From: a bacterium
GTDB taxonomy: Bacteria > Hydrothermota > UBA3073 > JACQXS01 > JAQTXJ01
Direction: 5' to 3'
DNA length: 48,746 nucleotides
Assembly: GCA_028688815.1 (NCBI GenBank)
Contig: JAQTXJ010000007.1
Span: forward strand, 1 to 48,746
Of the stretch, positions 16,922 through 23,671 are shown piece by piece (within the stretch, counting starts at the first letter, position 1; every line of letters starts with the position of its first letter). The position numbers and the translations under genes are program-made. A model generated the notes under the pieces. The model searched no databases. It worked only from the letters and a program-made list of their open reading frames with translations, and was not told the DNA's origin.

Positions 16922-17616
16922 TTGAATACCTCCTTGTAAATATCAGTTATGTTCTTGGAGTACTTTTCCCTTAAATCATCTGCCTTCCCCTGAAGATTAA
17001 TCTGCCCTTTTTCTATAAAAACTATCTCGTCAAAAAGAGGCTCGGCTTCGTCTATTATATGCGTAGCTAAAACAATGCTCTGTTCTTTGTAATGATATGT
17101 CTTGAGTAATGCATCCTGTACTTTTGCTCGTGAAACAAGGTCTATTCCGGAAAACGGATCATCCAACAAAACAAGCTCCGGTTTGCGGCAAAGCGCAAGC
17201 ATTACCCGCACCCTTGTTCTCATACCGTAAGAAAATGTCCCTATTTTTTTGTCCTGCTCAATTGCTAAAAGCTGAAGAAGCTCCGACTCTTTTCCCTTTT
17301 CCCAGTCCCTGTAAAAATTGGAAGTGAAATCAAGAATCTCGCGAACCGTCATCCACGGATAAAGAACGTCTAACTCCGAAACATAAGCAATCTTTTCCCG
17401 AATCATAGGATTTGGAACCCCATCAAGAACCGTTATCTCGCCTTTTTGAGGTTTTATAAAACCCATAATAAGCTTCATCAGGGTAGTTTTCCCGCTTCCG
17501 TTAGGTCCCAGAAGCCCGACAATTTTTCCGCGGTCAAGCGAAAGACTAAAATCCTTGAGCGCGTCAACTCCGGGATACTTCTTGGTAACGTTTTTTAAGT
17601 CCAATACTAATCCCAT
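16918..17616 (-). CDS. ABC transporter ATP-binding protein (YtrB-like)
   Basis: This 232-residue ATPase has Walker A GPNGSGKTT (about residue 37), Walker B LVLLDDPFSG (about 147-156) and a switch His in VLATHIIDEAE. The signature motif is FSYGMRTRV rather than LSGGQ, as seen in ABC-2 exporters. An AGGAGGG site precedes the ATG. Upstream on the same strand, 141 bases away, is the GntR-family regulator, and the permease overlaps the end. The arrangement regulator-ATPase-permease is that of YtrA-type operons answering envelope stress. Confidence 0.9.
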   Translation of the reverse strand: MGLVLDLKNVTKKYPGVDALKDFSLSLDRGKIVGLLGPNGSGKTTLMKLIMGFIKPQKGEITVLDGVPNPMIREKIAYVSELDVLYPWMTVREILDFTSNFYRDWEKGKESELLQLLAIEQDKKIGTFSYGMRTRVRVMLALCRKPELVLLDDPFSGIDLVSRAKVQDALLKTYHYKEQSIVLATHIIDEAEPLFDEIVFIEKGQINLQGKADDLREKYSKNITDIYKEVFK

Positions 17617-17757
17617 TATTCCCTCCTTACTTTAAACTTGTTAAAACTGCCCTCTTCTGTATTTTCTTTTTGTTATTATATTAATCCTTTTCATCTGCTG
17701 CGCTAATCCCTGCCTGCCAGCAGGCAGGTGCGTCCAAAAATTTTTCTCTGTGCCCTT

Positions 17758-18129
17758 TTATTCATTTTCTTTTACAATCTTGTTTAACAACTTTGTCATC
17801 ACGTTCACAGAAATACCGATTTCTTTGATTTCTTTTCCAAACCTTTCCGCATATTGCGCGGCAAGTTTCTCTTTTTCTTCTTCTATTTTCTTTGCGTCTT
17901 CAGTCACAAAAGTTCCCATACCGCGCTTCGATACAAGCATCCCCTCCCTTTCCAATTCGGCATAAGCCCTCGCAACCGTATTCGGATTTACCCCAATCTT
18001 TATTGCCATATCCCTCACAGACATAACCTGCTCCCCCGTTTTCCAATCTCCCCTCACTATAGCCCTCTTTATCCTGTCCATTATCTGCAGGTATATCGCC
18101 CCGCTGCTTATATCAATCTTTATTTCCAT
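17758..18129 (-). CDS. GntR-family regulator, YtrA subfamily
   Basis: The 123-residue protein has an N-terminal winged helix (IMDRIKRAIVRGDWKTGEQ, then SVRDMAIKIGVNPNTVARAY, the recognition helix) and only a short C-terminal helix tail. That is the hallmark of YtrA-type GntR proteins. It starts 11 bases downstream of a perfect 13-base-arm palindrome that is almost certainly its own operator, so it probably represses itself and the following ABC genes. In studied relatives (YtrA, CbpA) the repression is lifted by cell-wall-active compounds. Confidence 0.9.
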   Translation of the reverse strand: MEIKIDISSGAIYLQIMDRIKRAIVRGDWKTGEQVMSVRDMAIKIGVNPNTVARAYAELEREGMLVSKRGMGTFVTEDAKKIEEEKEKLAAQYAERFGKEIKEIGISVNVMTKLLNKIVKENE

Positions 18130-18139
18130 TATATTATTT

Positions 18140-18169
18140 AATAGTGTATTAGCACACTAATACACTATT
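18140..18169. promoter_or_regulatory. Perfect palindromic operator for the GntR regulator
   Basis: AATAGTGTATTAG, four bases (CACA), then CTAATACACTATT: two perfect 13-base arms. It lies between the TTGACA at 18181-18176 and the regulator ATG at 18129, overlapping the presumed -10, so a bound dimer would block transcription. Confidence 0.85.
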
Positions 18170-18265
18170 CTTATTTGTCAAGAAAAAATGTTATTTTCCC
18201 GCTTTCTGTTTGTGTTTCTGGGGTTATGGTTTGTGATTTATGGAGGTGTTTTTTAGTAGCGTTTT

Positions 18266-18312
18266 GTCATTTCCGCGAAAGTCGTAGATCCCGCTGTGGC
18301 GGTGTGGGAATC
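18266..18312 (+). repeat. GTCATTTCCGCG dispersed repeat, copy 2
   Basis: GTCATTTCCGCGAAAGTCGTAG...GTGTGGGAATCT is a degraded copy of the 7753 element in the same orientation. Confidence 0.65.
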
Positions 18313-18594
18313 TATTGCTTAAATGTCTTTCTTCTGCTGCCCATGCCGACTTTTTTGTCTAATCCTGTAAATCCTGTCTAATTTCTGTCATCTGTTTATT
18401 TTTTAACCCTATAATTTCCCGTTCTTTGTATACTCTGTGTTCTCAGTGGTTTTTATTTGTTTTCTGTGATAATCCGTGACAATATTATCTGTTTTCTTGT
18501 CTCTTGAAATCTCTTTAGATCCCTGTTGAAATTTAATGTTTTCTGTGTAATCTTGTGGTTTAATGTTTTTTTTCTCTGCGGTGAATCCTTCTGT

Positions 18595-19287
18595 TTATAG
18601 ATTAAACTTGTTGTATAGCTCTTTTATATCTTTTGTATTTCCGGTTATTTCAAGTATTCTGCCTTTATTTAGCAACATAATTCTATCGCAGAGGTCTATA
18701 ATCATTTGCAAGTCATGGCTTGCAATTATTTTAGTCCCTTCAACTTTAGAAATCAACTCAATAAACCGATTTTTTGCCCACGGGTCAAGCTCACTTGTTG
18801 GCTCATCCAGTAATAAGATTTTGGGAGACATTGATAATACGGTGGCTAATGCAGTTCTTTTCTTCTCGCCAAAACTTAAATGATGGGTAATCCTATCTTC
18901 AAATCCTGATAATCCAACATCAAGAAGAGCTTTTTTTACGCAGGAATAGACTTTCTCTTTTGAAAATCCAAGGTTTATAGGCCCAAAAGCAACATCTTCA
19001 TATACTGTCGGCATAAACAACTGGTCATCCGGATTTTGAAAAACAAAGCCCAAATCCTTTCTTATACTTTGTACATTGCTTTTTGTAAGTTCCGTATTAC
19101 AAATTTTTATTTCCCCTTCAAAAGGGATTATACCGCATAACGCAAGAAATAATGTTGTTTTCCCTGCGCCATTTGGACCGATTATTCCAAGTGTTTCGTT
19201 CTCTTCTACGACGAAATCTATCCCGTTGATTGCTTTCAATCCGTTTGGATAAAGATAACTTACATTGTGACATTCAATAGCTTTCAT
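18595..19287 (-). CDS. cbiO: Nickel/cobalt ECF transporter ATPase CbiO/NikO
   Basis: This ATPase energises the ECF-type metal importer. The ATG at 19287 overlaps the cbiQ stop (ATGA), so MKAIECHNVSYLYPNG is the true start (230 residues) rather than the track start at 19317. Walker A GPNGAGKTT is at about residue 37, the Q-loop in FQNPDDQLF, the signature LSFGEKKRTAL at about 134, and Walker B ILLLDEPTSELD at about 154. FQNPDDQLF is typical of ECF ATPases. It is the last gene of the NikR-controlled operon. Confidence 0.92.
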   Translation of the reverse strand: MKAIECHNVSYLYPNGLKAINGIDFVVEENETLGIIGPNGAGKTTLFLALCGIIPFEGEIKICNTELTKSNVQSIRKDLGFVFQNPDDQLFMPTVYEDVAFGPINLGFSKEKVYSCVKKALLDVGLSGFEDRITHHLSFGEKKRTALATVLSMSPKILLLDEPTSELDPWAKNRFIELISKVEGTKIIASHDLQMIIDLCDRIMLLNKGRILEITGNTKDIKELYNKFNL

Positions 19288-20093
19288 TTTATTATCAACC
19301 TTATAATGACCATGCAAACTAAAGATAAAGACAGAAATAAAATATCATATCCATTGATTTTTAATCTGTCCAGTGTTTTTGTGTCCCCGGTAAAACCTCT
19401 TAAACACATAGAAGTATAAATTTGTTCCCCCTGGTTATACGATTTAATAAAAAGCATAGCAATAATATTCCCGAATACTCTTGCCTGTGATAAAAAAATG
19501 CTTTTCTTTTTGCCTTTAAAAGACCTTAATTTCCTTGCCCTATCAATAAGAATAACCTTTTCCTGTATAATAAAAAGATAACGATACATCAAAGAAAGAA
19601 TCATTATAAAAATAAAAGGAATACGTAACTTTTTCAGCCCTTCCAATAAACTGTTGAATTGTGTAGTTGCCGATAGGATAATTAATGCTAACGCAGACAA
19701 AAATGCCTTAATAAATATATTCCAAAAAATGACAAGACCCTCATATGTTACGGTTACTTTAAATAACCGGAAATTGTAAGAACCGGCTATTTCCCCATTT
19801 TTCAAAAAAGGAATAAATATCCCTATTAATAAAACAAACGGAATAATTACTAAAGACCTTTTTAGAATATATAATAGCGGGATGCCTGATGTTATCGCTA
19901 TTATAAGGATAAATATAAAGTAAAAAAGAAATTTTATGAAATAAGAGGGCGGAGTGAATACTACAAAAAAAATAAAGAATAAAGAAAATAAAAATTTTAT
20001 CCTTGAGTCTAACCTGTAAATAATGCTATTTAAACTAACCTTACCTGCCTGTTTATTAGGCAGGTAGGTAAAGTTATCTAAATAATTTGTCAT
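19284..20093 (-). CDS. cbiQ: Nickel/cobalt ECF transporter transmembrane subunit CbiQ
   Basis: CbiQ is the T component linking CbiO to the metal-binding CbiM. The 269-residue protein has the conserved start YRLDSRIKFLFSL (about residue 27), several membrane segments, and the coupling motif ARKLRSFKGKKK plus RALFxxxL-type segments near residues 180-230. Unusually, residues about 9-19 (TYLPNKQAGKV) are encoded by a perfect inverted repeat (20042-20066). They precede the conserved region and look like an in-frame repeat insertion. The gene lies three bases after the PDGLE gene. Confidence 0.9.
   Translation of the reverse strand: MTNYLDNFTYLPNKQAGKVSLNSIIYRLDSRIKFLFSLFFIFFVVFTPPSYFIKFLFYFIFILIIAITSGIPLLYILKRSLVIIPFVLLIGIFIPFLKNGEIAGSYNFRLFKVTVTYEGLVIFWNIFIKAFLSALALIILSATTQFNSLLEGLKKLRIPFIFIMILSLMYRYLFIIQEKVILIDRARKLRSFKGKKKSIFLSQARVFGNIIAMLFIKSYNQGEQIYTSMCLRGFTGDTKTLDRLKINGYDILFLSLSLVCMVIIRLIIK
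20042..20066. repeat. Palindrome inside the cbiQ reading frame
   Basis: TACCTGCCT-GTTTATT-AGGCAGGTA has perfect nine-base arms and a seven-base loop. Related CCTGCCTG...CAGGCAGG (17711) and ACCTG...CAGGT (22393) palindromes lie between genes. Here it contributes codons near the N-terminus of CbiQ without breaking the frame. Confidence 0.8.
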
Positions 20094-20096
20094 AAT

Positions 20097-20387
20097 TTAT
20101 TGCTCTTTCTTTTTAGAAACCAATGCTGTTACTCCAAAAGCTAACCCAAAAACAAGCAAAGTCCCGAGTATTCCTGCAACGGAAGTAGATATCTTTTCCT
20201 GTTTTATCCCCGGAATTAAGTAATCAGGTAACGGACTTTTGATAACATTATGTCCTTCACCTTTTTCAATGAATTCTTTATTTATTGCCACTCTTTCCAA
20301 TCCATCTGGGGATGAAGATGCAAAAGGAGAAATAAAAAGCGCAAGGAAACACGAAACTATTAATCCGGTGAAAATTATCTTTTTCAT
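20097..20387 (-). CDS. PDGLE-domain protein (CbiN-like accessory subunit)
   Basis: The 96-residue protein starts at the ATG at 20387, eight bases behind an AGGAGG site; the track start at 20411 lies in the end of cbiM. It has a signal/membrane segment (residues 3-24), the family signature SSPDGLERVAI (about 25-35) and a second membrane segment (GILGTLLVFGLAFGVTALV, about 72-90). PDGLE proteins replace CbiN in many nickel/cobalt ECF importers and stabilise the M subunit. It lies between cbiM and cbiQ as expected. Confidence 0.88.
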   Translation of the reverse strand: MKKIIFTGLIVSCFLALFISPFASSSPDGLERVAINKEFIEKGEGHNVIKSPLPDYLIPGIKQEKISTSVAGILGTLLVFGLAFGVTALVSKKKEQ

Positions 20388-20397
20388 AGAGTCCTCC

Positions 20398-21024
20398 TTA
20401 TATTTTATCAAGCTCCAGTAAATCCGGTCTTACTTTTAATAAGAAGCTGAAAACAAAAAATGTGATTAGCCCTTCTCCGATACCGATAAAGATATGGACA
20501 ATAGTCATCGCCGGCAATGCAATGTTTAATGGCACAATCCCGGAAATGCCTAACTCAAGGGAACAGGATATTGCTGCCGCCACTGTTGATACCAAACCGG
20601 CAATAAATACCCTGCTCAATAAGTTTTTCTTACTTTTACCGAAAGCAATATACAGGTAATAACCTATAAAAGGACATACGATAGCCATATTAAGCACATT
20701 CGCCCCTAATGCAGTCAGTCCTCCATCCTGGAAAATTAAACACTGCACAACAAGAACTACAGTCAATACAATTGTCCCCCCTAAGGGACCTAATAATATG
20801 CCGGCTAAAGCTCCCCCTACAAAATGCCCTGATGTTCCTCCTGCAACCGGAAAATTAAGCATCTGCGCCGCAAAGATAAAAGCAGCTAATACTCCGTATA
20901 AAGGGATATGTTTGTCTCCTATTTTCTTCTTCGCTTTTGCAAATGCCAATACTAAAACCGTTCCGGAAACTGCCGCAGCCATTATGGCAGTCTTTGCATC
21001 TAAAAATCCGTCAGGTATATGCAT
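20398..21024 (-). CDS. cbiM: Nickel/cobalt ECF transporter substrate-binding subunit CbiM/NikM
   Basis: CbiM binds the metal ion in the membrane. The 208-residue protein opens with the family's MHIPDGFLDAKTA, in which Met1 and His2 form part of the metal site, so the ATG at 21024 is certain. Further conserved features are GGTSGHFVGGALAG (about residues 61-74), FQDGGLTALGANVLNMA (about 94-110) and about six membrane helices. Nickel rather than cobalt is the likely metal, because the operon is preceded by a NikR box and by nikR itself. Confidence 0.93.
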   Translation of the reverse strand: MHIPDGFLDAKTAIMAAAVSGTVLVLAFAKAKKKIGDKHIPLYGVLAAFIFAAQMLNFPVAGGTSGHFVGGALAGILLGPLGGTIVLTVVLVVQCLIFQDGGLTALGANVLNMAIVCPFIGYYLYIAFGKSKKNLLSRVFIAGLVSTVAAAISCSLELGISGIVPLNIALPAMTIVHIFIGIGEGLITFFVFSFLLKVRPDLLELDKI

Positions 21025-21032
21025 TTTACCTC

Positions 21033-21665
21033 CTAAAATTCATAATGTAAACCTATCGTTAATAACTTATTTTTTATATTGTATCCCGTATCCAATGCTA
21101 TACAATCTTTTATATGTATCCTGCCTCCCAATAAAATACCTTCTTCGTTCAATATTTCTCCCACAATATCAACTTTTTTAACCGGAAATTCAAATGCGCC
21201 GGAATAACTTATTTCGCCTTTTTCTCCTGAATCTCCCGCGTATTCATAACCTAAATTAAAATGCAAACCTATTAAACCCAGTCCCTTTGAAAAAATACCA
21301 TTAAGAACATAATCGGATGTCCCAAGCTCATTCGTAAAACTAAATGATACCATATCTTTCACCAGCATAAACTTCATACCAATTCCCGAAGGACAAAATA
21401 TATCTTCTTCTAAAGGCTTTACCTGCAATGGCAAAGAAATACCGATGTCCATCCTGTCTGTTATCCCGTGTTTAAAACTTATATTACTGACTTGCTCATC
21501 GGAAGTTATGTCATATCCTAACTCTAACTCGTATTTTCCTTTTTCAACCACACCTGCATCATCCGTGCAAAGCGGCATCGCCCCAAAAGCAACAGCAATA
21601 AAAACATAATTCGACAAAAACAAACAGAGACTCCAGCCTAAAACCCTACTGCTCCACTTCCTCAT
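21033..21665 (-). CDS. Outer-membrane beta-barrel candidate in the nickel operon
   Basis: The 210-residue protein has a signal sequence (residues 1-30, ending AVAFGAMP). It then shows alternating short beta strands (YELELGYDIT, RMDIGISLPLQV, LIGLHFNLGYEYAGD, LLTIGLHYEF) and a terminal Phe, the pattern of a small outer-membrane barrel of the 'transporter/phenol-degradation MetA-like' type. It is the first gene after the second NikR box and is followed eight bases later by cbiM. A role in getting nickel across the outer membrane, or in sensing it, is an inference from this place. Confidence 0.65.
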   Translation of the reverse strand: MRKWSSRVLGWSLCLFLSNYVFIAVAFGAMPLCTDDAGVVEKGKYELELGYDITSDEQVSNISFKHGITDRMDIGISLPLQVKPLEEDIFCPSGIGMKFMLVKDMVSFSFTNELGTSDYVLNGIFSKGLGLIGLHFNLGYEYAGDSGEKGEISYSGAFEFPVKKVDIVGEILNEEGILLGGRIHIKDCIALDTGYNIKNKLLTIGLHYEF

Positions 21666-21688
21666 ACTACCCCCATTTTTTAGGTTAA

Positions 21689-21717
21689 GGTATCACAAAA
21701 TTAAAAATAGTAATACC
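21689..21717. promoter_or_regulatory. nikR: NikR box of the outer-membrane protein-cbiM operon
   Basis: GGTATCAC, 13 bases, GTAATACC: one mismatch between the arms. The half-site and the 13-base spacing agree with the box in front of nikR and with the GTGTTAC-N13/14-GTAACAC type reported for NikR in other phyla. It lies 24 bases before the start of the outer-membrane protein gene. Confidence 0.82.
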
Positions 21718-21737
21718 GACAAGTAAAAAAATATTTG

Positions 21738-22154
21738 TCAGGATAGCTCTTTGCCCGTGCTGGTCGTGCTTAATTTTCCGTGTTTCACTCCGCGTATGCT
21801 TATTAATTTATCTGCCATATCTTTTATATCTTTTCCTTTTCCCTTTACGATAATGACTTCCAGACAATTGTGGTTATCAAGGTGTATATGGGTAGATGAG
21901 ATTATAAAACTATGATGATGATGCTGAAAATCCATTAATTTGTCCAGCAGTTCTCTCGTATCGTGGTCATACACGATGGAAATAGTGCCTATAACCTCTT
22001 TGTTGCCTTCCGTCCATTCCTGTTCTATGAAATTAGCCCTGATTAAATCCCTTATTGCCTCCGAACGGGAAGGATAGTTCTTTTTGGAAATAATCTTGTC
22101 AAAAGTCTCTAACAAATCCTCGGGAAGCGATACTGCAAAACGTATAACCTTCAT
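21738..22154 (-). CDS. nikR: Nickel-responsive regulator NikR
   Basis: NikR is a ribbon-helix-helix repressor that binds DNA when loaded with nickel. The 138-residue protein has the RHH domain ([32 protein letters not shown], residues 5-45) and the ACT-like nickel domain. The ligand pattern [10 protein letters not shown] gives the HxH and Cys that correspond to His87, His89 and Cys95 in E. coli, and an upstream HHHH run offers the fourth His. It lies directly before the nickel uptake operon. The operator 22154-22184 touches its start codon, so it is surely autoregulated. Confidence 0.96.
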   Translation of the reverse strand: MKVIRFAVSLPEDLLETFDKIISKKNYPSRSEAIRDLIRANFIEQEWTEGNKEVIGTISIVYDHDTRELLDKLMDFQHHHHSFIISSTHIHLDNHNCLEVIIVKGKGKDIKDMADKLISIRGVKHGKLSTTSTGKELS

Positions 22155-22184
22155 AGTATTACTTTTTTATGATAAGTAATACTA
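22154..22184. promoter_or_regulatory. nikR: NikR box at the nikR start
   Basis: TAGTATTAC, 13 bases, GTAATACTA: perfect nine-base arms. It covers the space between the -35 TTGACA (22192-22187) and the ATG, including the TAAAAA -10 (22169-22164). Confidence 0.9.
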
Positions 22185-22192
22185 CTTGTCAA
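22164..22192 (-). promoter_or_regulatory. nikR promoter, near-leaderless
   Basis: TTGACA (22192-22187), 17 bases, TAAAAA (22169-22164). The expected start of transcription is about 22157, three bases before the ATG, so the message has almost no leader. Confidence 0.65.
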
Positions 22193-22212
22193 GAAAAAAG
22201 TAATCTCCGTTT

Positions 22213-22239
22213 GTCATTCTGAGCGTAGCGAAGAATCTC
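22213..22239 (+). repeat. GTCATTCTGAGCG dispersed repeat, copy 3
   Basis: GTCATTCTGAGCGTAGCGAAGAATCTC matches a repeat seen between genes in many unrelated bacteria. Same orientation as the other copies in this window. Confidence 0.75.
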
Positions 22240-22347
22240 AACCTCTGTAAGGGTAGGTTGGGGCATTAGTCCAACTTGCCATGTTCTGTTGGGAATTCTC
22301 TTTTAATCCCTGTTAACTTTTTCTGTTATTCGTGTTTATTCGCGTTT

Positions 22348-22409
22348 AGTTGGACTTTAGTTCTGCGTTAGCGGAAATTTAGTCCAACTTATACCTGTTT
22401 TAAACAGGT
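22348..22409 (+). repeat. Composite hairpin repeat (AGTTGGACT arm, variant tail)
   Basis: AGTTGGACT...AGTCCAACT has perfect nine-base arms, followed by TAT and the tail hairpin ACCTG-ttttaaa-CAGGT in place of the usual CCAGC-nnn-GCTGG. Confidence 0.8.
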
Positions 22410-22580
22410 GCCATTCGCGGATAAATATTTCTGTTTTTGTTCTTTCCTTCCTTATTTGCTTGCCTTACTCAACCACTTACCTTACTTAACTAACTTAACT
22501 TTTTTATTAAAAGTTTGAATCTTTTTACATATTTCTGCATCTATTGCTATGAATTCCCTAAAAAAAAGGAGGTAATATAT

Positions 22581-23354
22581 ATGTTTGTTGAAAAAAGTTT
22601 GCCGTGGGGAGAAATAAGAGGAAAGCTTTCATTGAGCCCCGAGCAGGCGGAGGAAATGCTCGGATATAAAATGAAACCGGGTGCAAAAGGCGTTGTTTTT
22701 CAAGTAAGAAACGGAAGACAGGTAGTCCTGAGTCTGATGCCGAATAAACCTAAATTTATGAAGGTTAGTAAAAAAATGAAAGCTATACGAACGAAAGTCG
22801 GGACGTTGGGAACTATGGTCGGTGAACATAAAAAAACTCTTGTTATGCCTATATGGCATAAGGAAGCTCGAAAAAATAAATACTTTAGCGGCGCGCAGTT
22901 TTTTACTTCCGTTAACTTACGGCGACTCGGATACTACCCCATTGACTGGATGAAATTACGCATAAGTACGGGAGATATTAAAAAACCTGAGTTCGGCGTA
23001 GAATACTGCCCGGGACGAAATATCGTCGTCCTTAACTTCTCTGAAAATACAGCCAAAAGATTAAAATCGGAAACACTGGAACCTAAAGTGGCGATTTTTT
23101 ATACAAATCATCTTAAACTTTATCACCCTATGGAACGTTATAACTGCGTCGGAGCGTCTTATATAAAACTTCCCGTTAAACTAAAAGGACACTGGGAAAA
23201 GAAAATCCCGATTGTTCTGATGTATCTAAAACAAGGTAATAGATATTCCGAATCCTCAAGCAGGGAACTTAAAAGATGTAAAAATTATGACGGTATTTGT
23301 AATGTGCCATCCATTAATAAAAATTGCTGCCCTTATTTTAAGGGCGAGGAGTAA
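22581..23354 (+). CDS. Unknown protein with GEIRGKL N-terminus, first of a pair
   Basis: I do not recognise this 257-residue protein. The ATG at 22581 follows an AAGGAGGT site, so the track start (22515) is wrong. The N-terminus (LPWGEIRGKL, then GVVFQVRNGRQVV) is related to that of the next gene (SPFGEIRGKLGG, then RGKKIVRIY). The family loosely recalls DUF6266-type proteins of Bacteroidota, with a conserved opening and variable remainder. The C-terminus has a cysteine cluster (CKNYDGICNVPSINKNCC). There is no signal peptide or membrane segment. A GAGGAG near the stop would serve the next start. Confidence 0.7.
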   Translation: MFVEKSLPWGEIRGKLSLSPEQAEEMLGYKMKPGAKGVVFQVRNGRQVVLSLMPNKPKFMKVSKKMKAIRTKVGTLGTMVGEHKKTLVMPIWHKEARKNKYFSGAQFFTSVNLRRLGYYPIDWMKLRISTGDIKKPEFGVEYCPGRNIVVLNFSENTAKRLKSETLEPKVAIFYTNHLKLYHPMERYNCVGASYIKLPVKLKGHWEKKIPIVLMYLKQGNRYSESSSRELKRCKNYDGICNVPSINKNCCPYFKGEE

Positions 23355-23357
23355 ATA

Positions 23358-23390
23358 ATGGCTATATATATAAATTCGCCGTTTGGGTAG
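23358..23390 (+). pseudogene. Truncated start of the second pair gene, copy A
   Basis: ATG at 23358, four bases after the preceding stop with a GAGGAG site, reads MAIYINSPFG and then hits TAG. The ten codons are identical to the start of the intact gene at 23672. A hairpin repeat begins right after codon 10. Confidence 0.9.
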
Positions 23391-23436
23391 GAAGCCCTTG
23401 AGTCCGCTTCAAGCGGACGATTAGGGATTGCTATCC
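23387..23436 (+). repeat. Composite hairpin repeat inserted in start copy A (short form)
   Basis: AAGCCCTT, then GTCCGCTTcAAGCGGAC (perfect hairpin), then TTAGGGATT and GCTATCC. This is the shortest member of the family seen here. Confidence 0.8.
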
Positions 23437-23491
23437 GTGTTGAATGCGTAAACTATTAATTTGTCTGTTGAAACAGGTAAAAGGAGGTGTT

Positions 23492-23524
23492 ATGGCTATA
23501 TATATAAATTCGCCGTTTGGGTAG
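23492..23524 (+). pseudogene. Truncated start of the second pair gene, copy B
   Basis: ATG at 23492 behind AGGAGG again reads MAIYINSPFG and TAG. It is the same fragment as copy A but with the leader used by the intact gene. Confidence 0.9.
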
Positions 23525-23616
23525 GAAGCCCTTTCCAGCTACGCTGGATTACTTACAATCCCTTATGCTAATTAGGGATTGTTGTCCGGAATTTTTTACC
23601 GGAGGGATTGCTATCC
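23521..23616 (+). repeat. Composite hairpin repeat inserted in start copy B (long form)
   Basis: AAGCCCTT, TCCAGCtacGCTGGA, AATCCCTTATGCTAATTAGGGATT, TCCGGAATTTTTTACCGGA, GGGATT, GCTATCC. The interior is shared with 14252 and 36536, while the outer parts equal copy A. Confidence 0.85.
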
Positions 23617-23671
23617 GTGTTGAATGCGTAAACTATTAATTTGTCTGTTGAAACAGGTAAAAGGAGGTGTT

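Larger units (their letters stand above)
18130..18594. other. Spacer with operator and word-like repeat DNA
   Basis: Next to the GntR operator and promoter the spacer holds a GTCATTTCCGCG repeat (18266-18312). After it come about 270 bases of word-like DNA (AATCCTGTAAATCCTGTC, TACTCTGTGTTCTCAGTGG, TGTGTAATCTTGTGG). No credible gene is present. Confidence 0.7.
22185..22580. other. Repeat-filled spacer upstream of the unknown gene pair
   Basis: It holds a GTCATTCTGAGCG repeat (22213-22239), a composite hairpin (22348-22409), word-like DNA (TTCGTGTTTATTCGCGTTT) and a run of CTTACTTAAC words (about 22460-22502). No promoter with both boxes is evident for the following gene. Confidence 0.65.
23437..23671 (+). 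repeat. Tandem duplication of leader plus first ten codons
   Basis: The segment from GGGATTGCTATCC through a 55-base leader with AAAAGGAGGTGTT to the codons for MAIYINSPF occurs twice without visible change (ending at 23520 and 23700). The units are 134 and 180 bases long. They differ only inside the hairpin repeat that follows the start codons. Confidence 0.85.
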
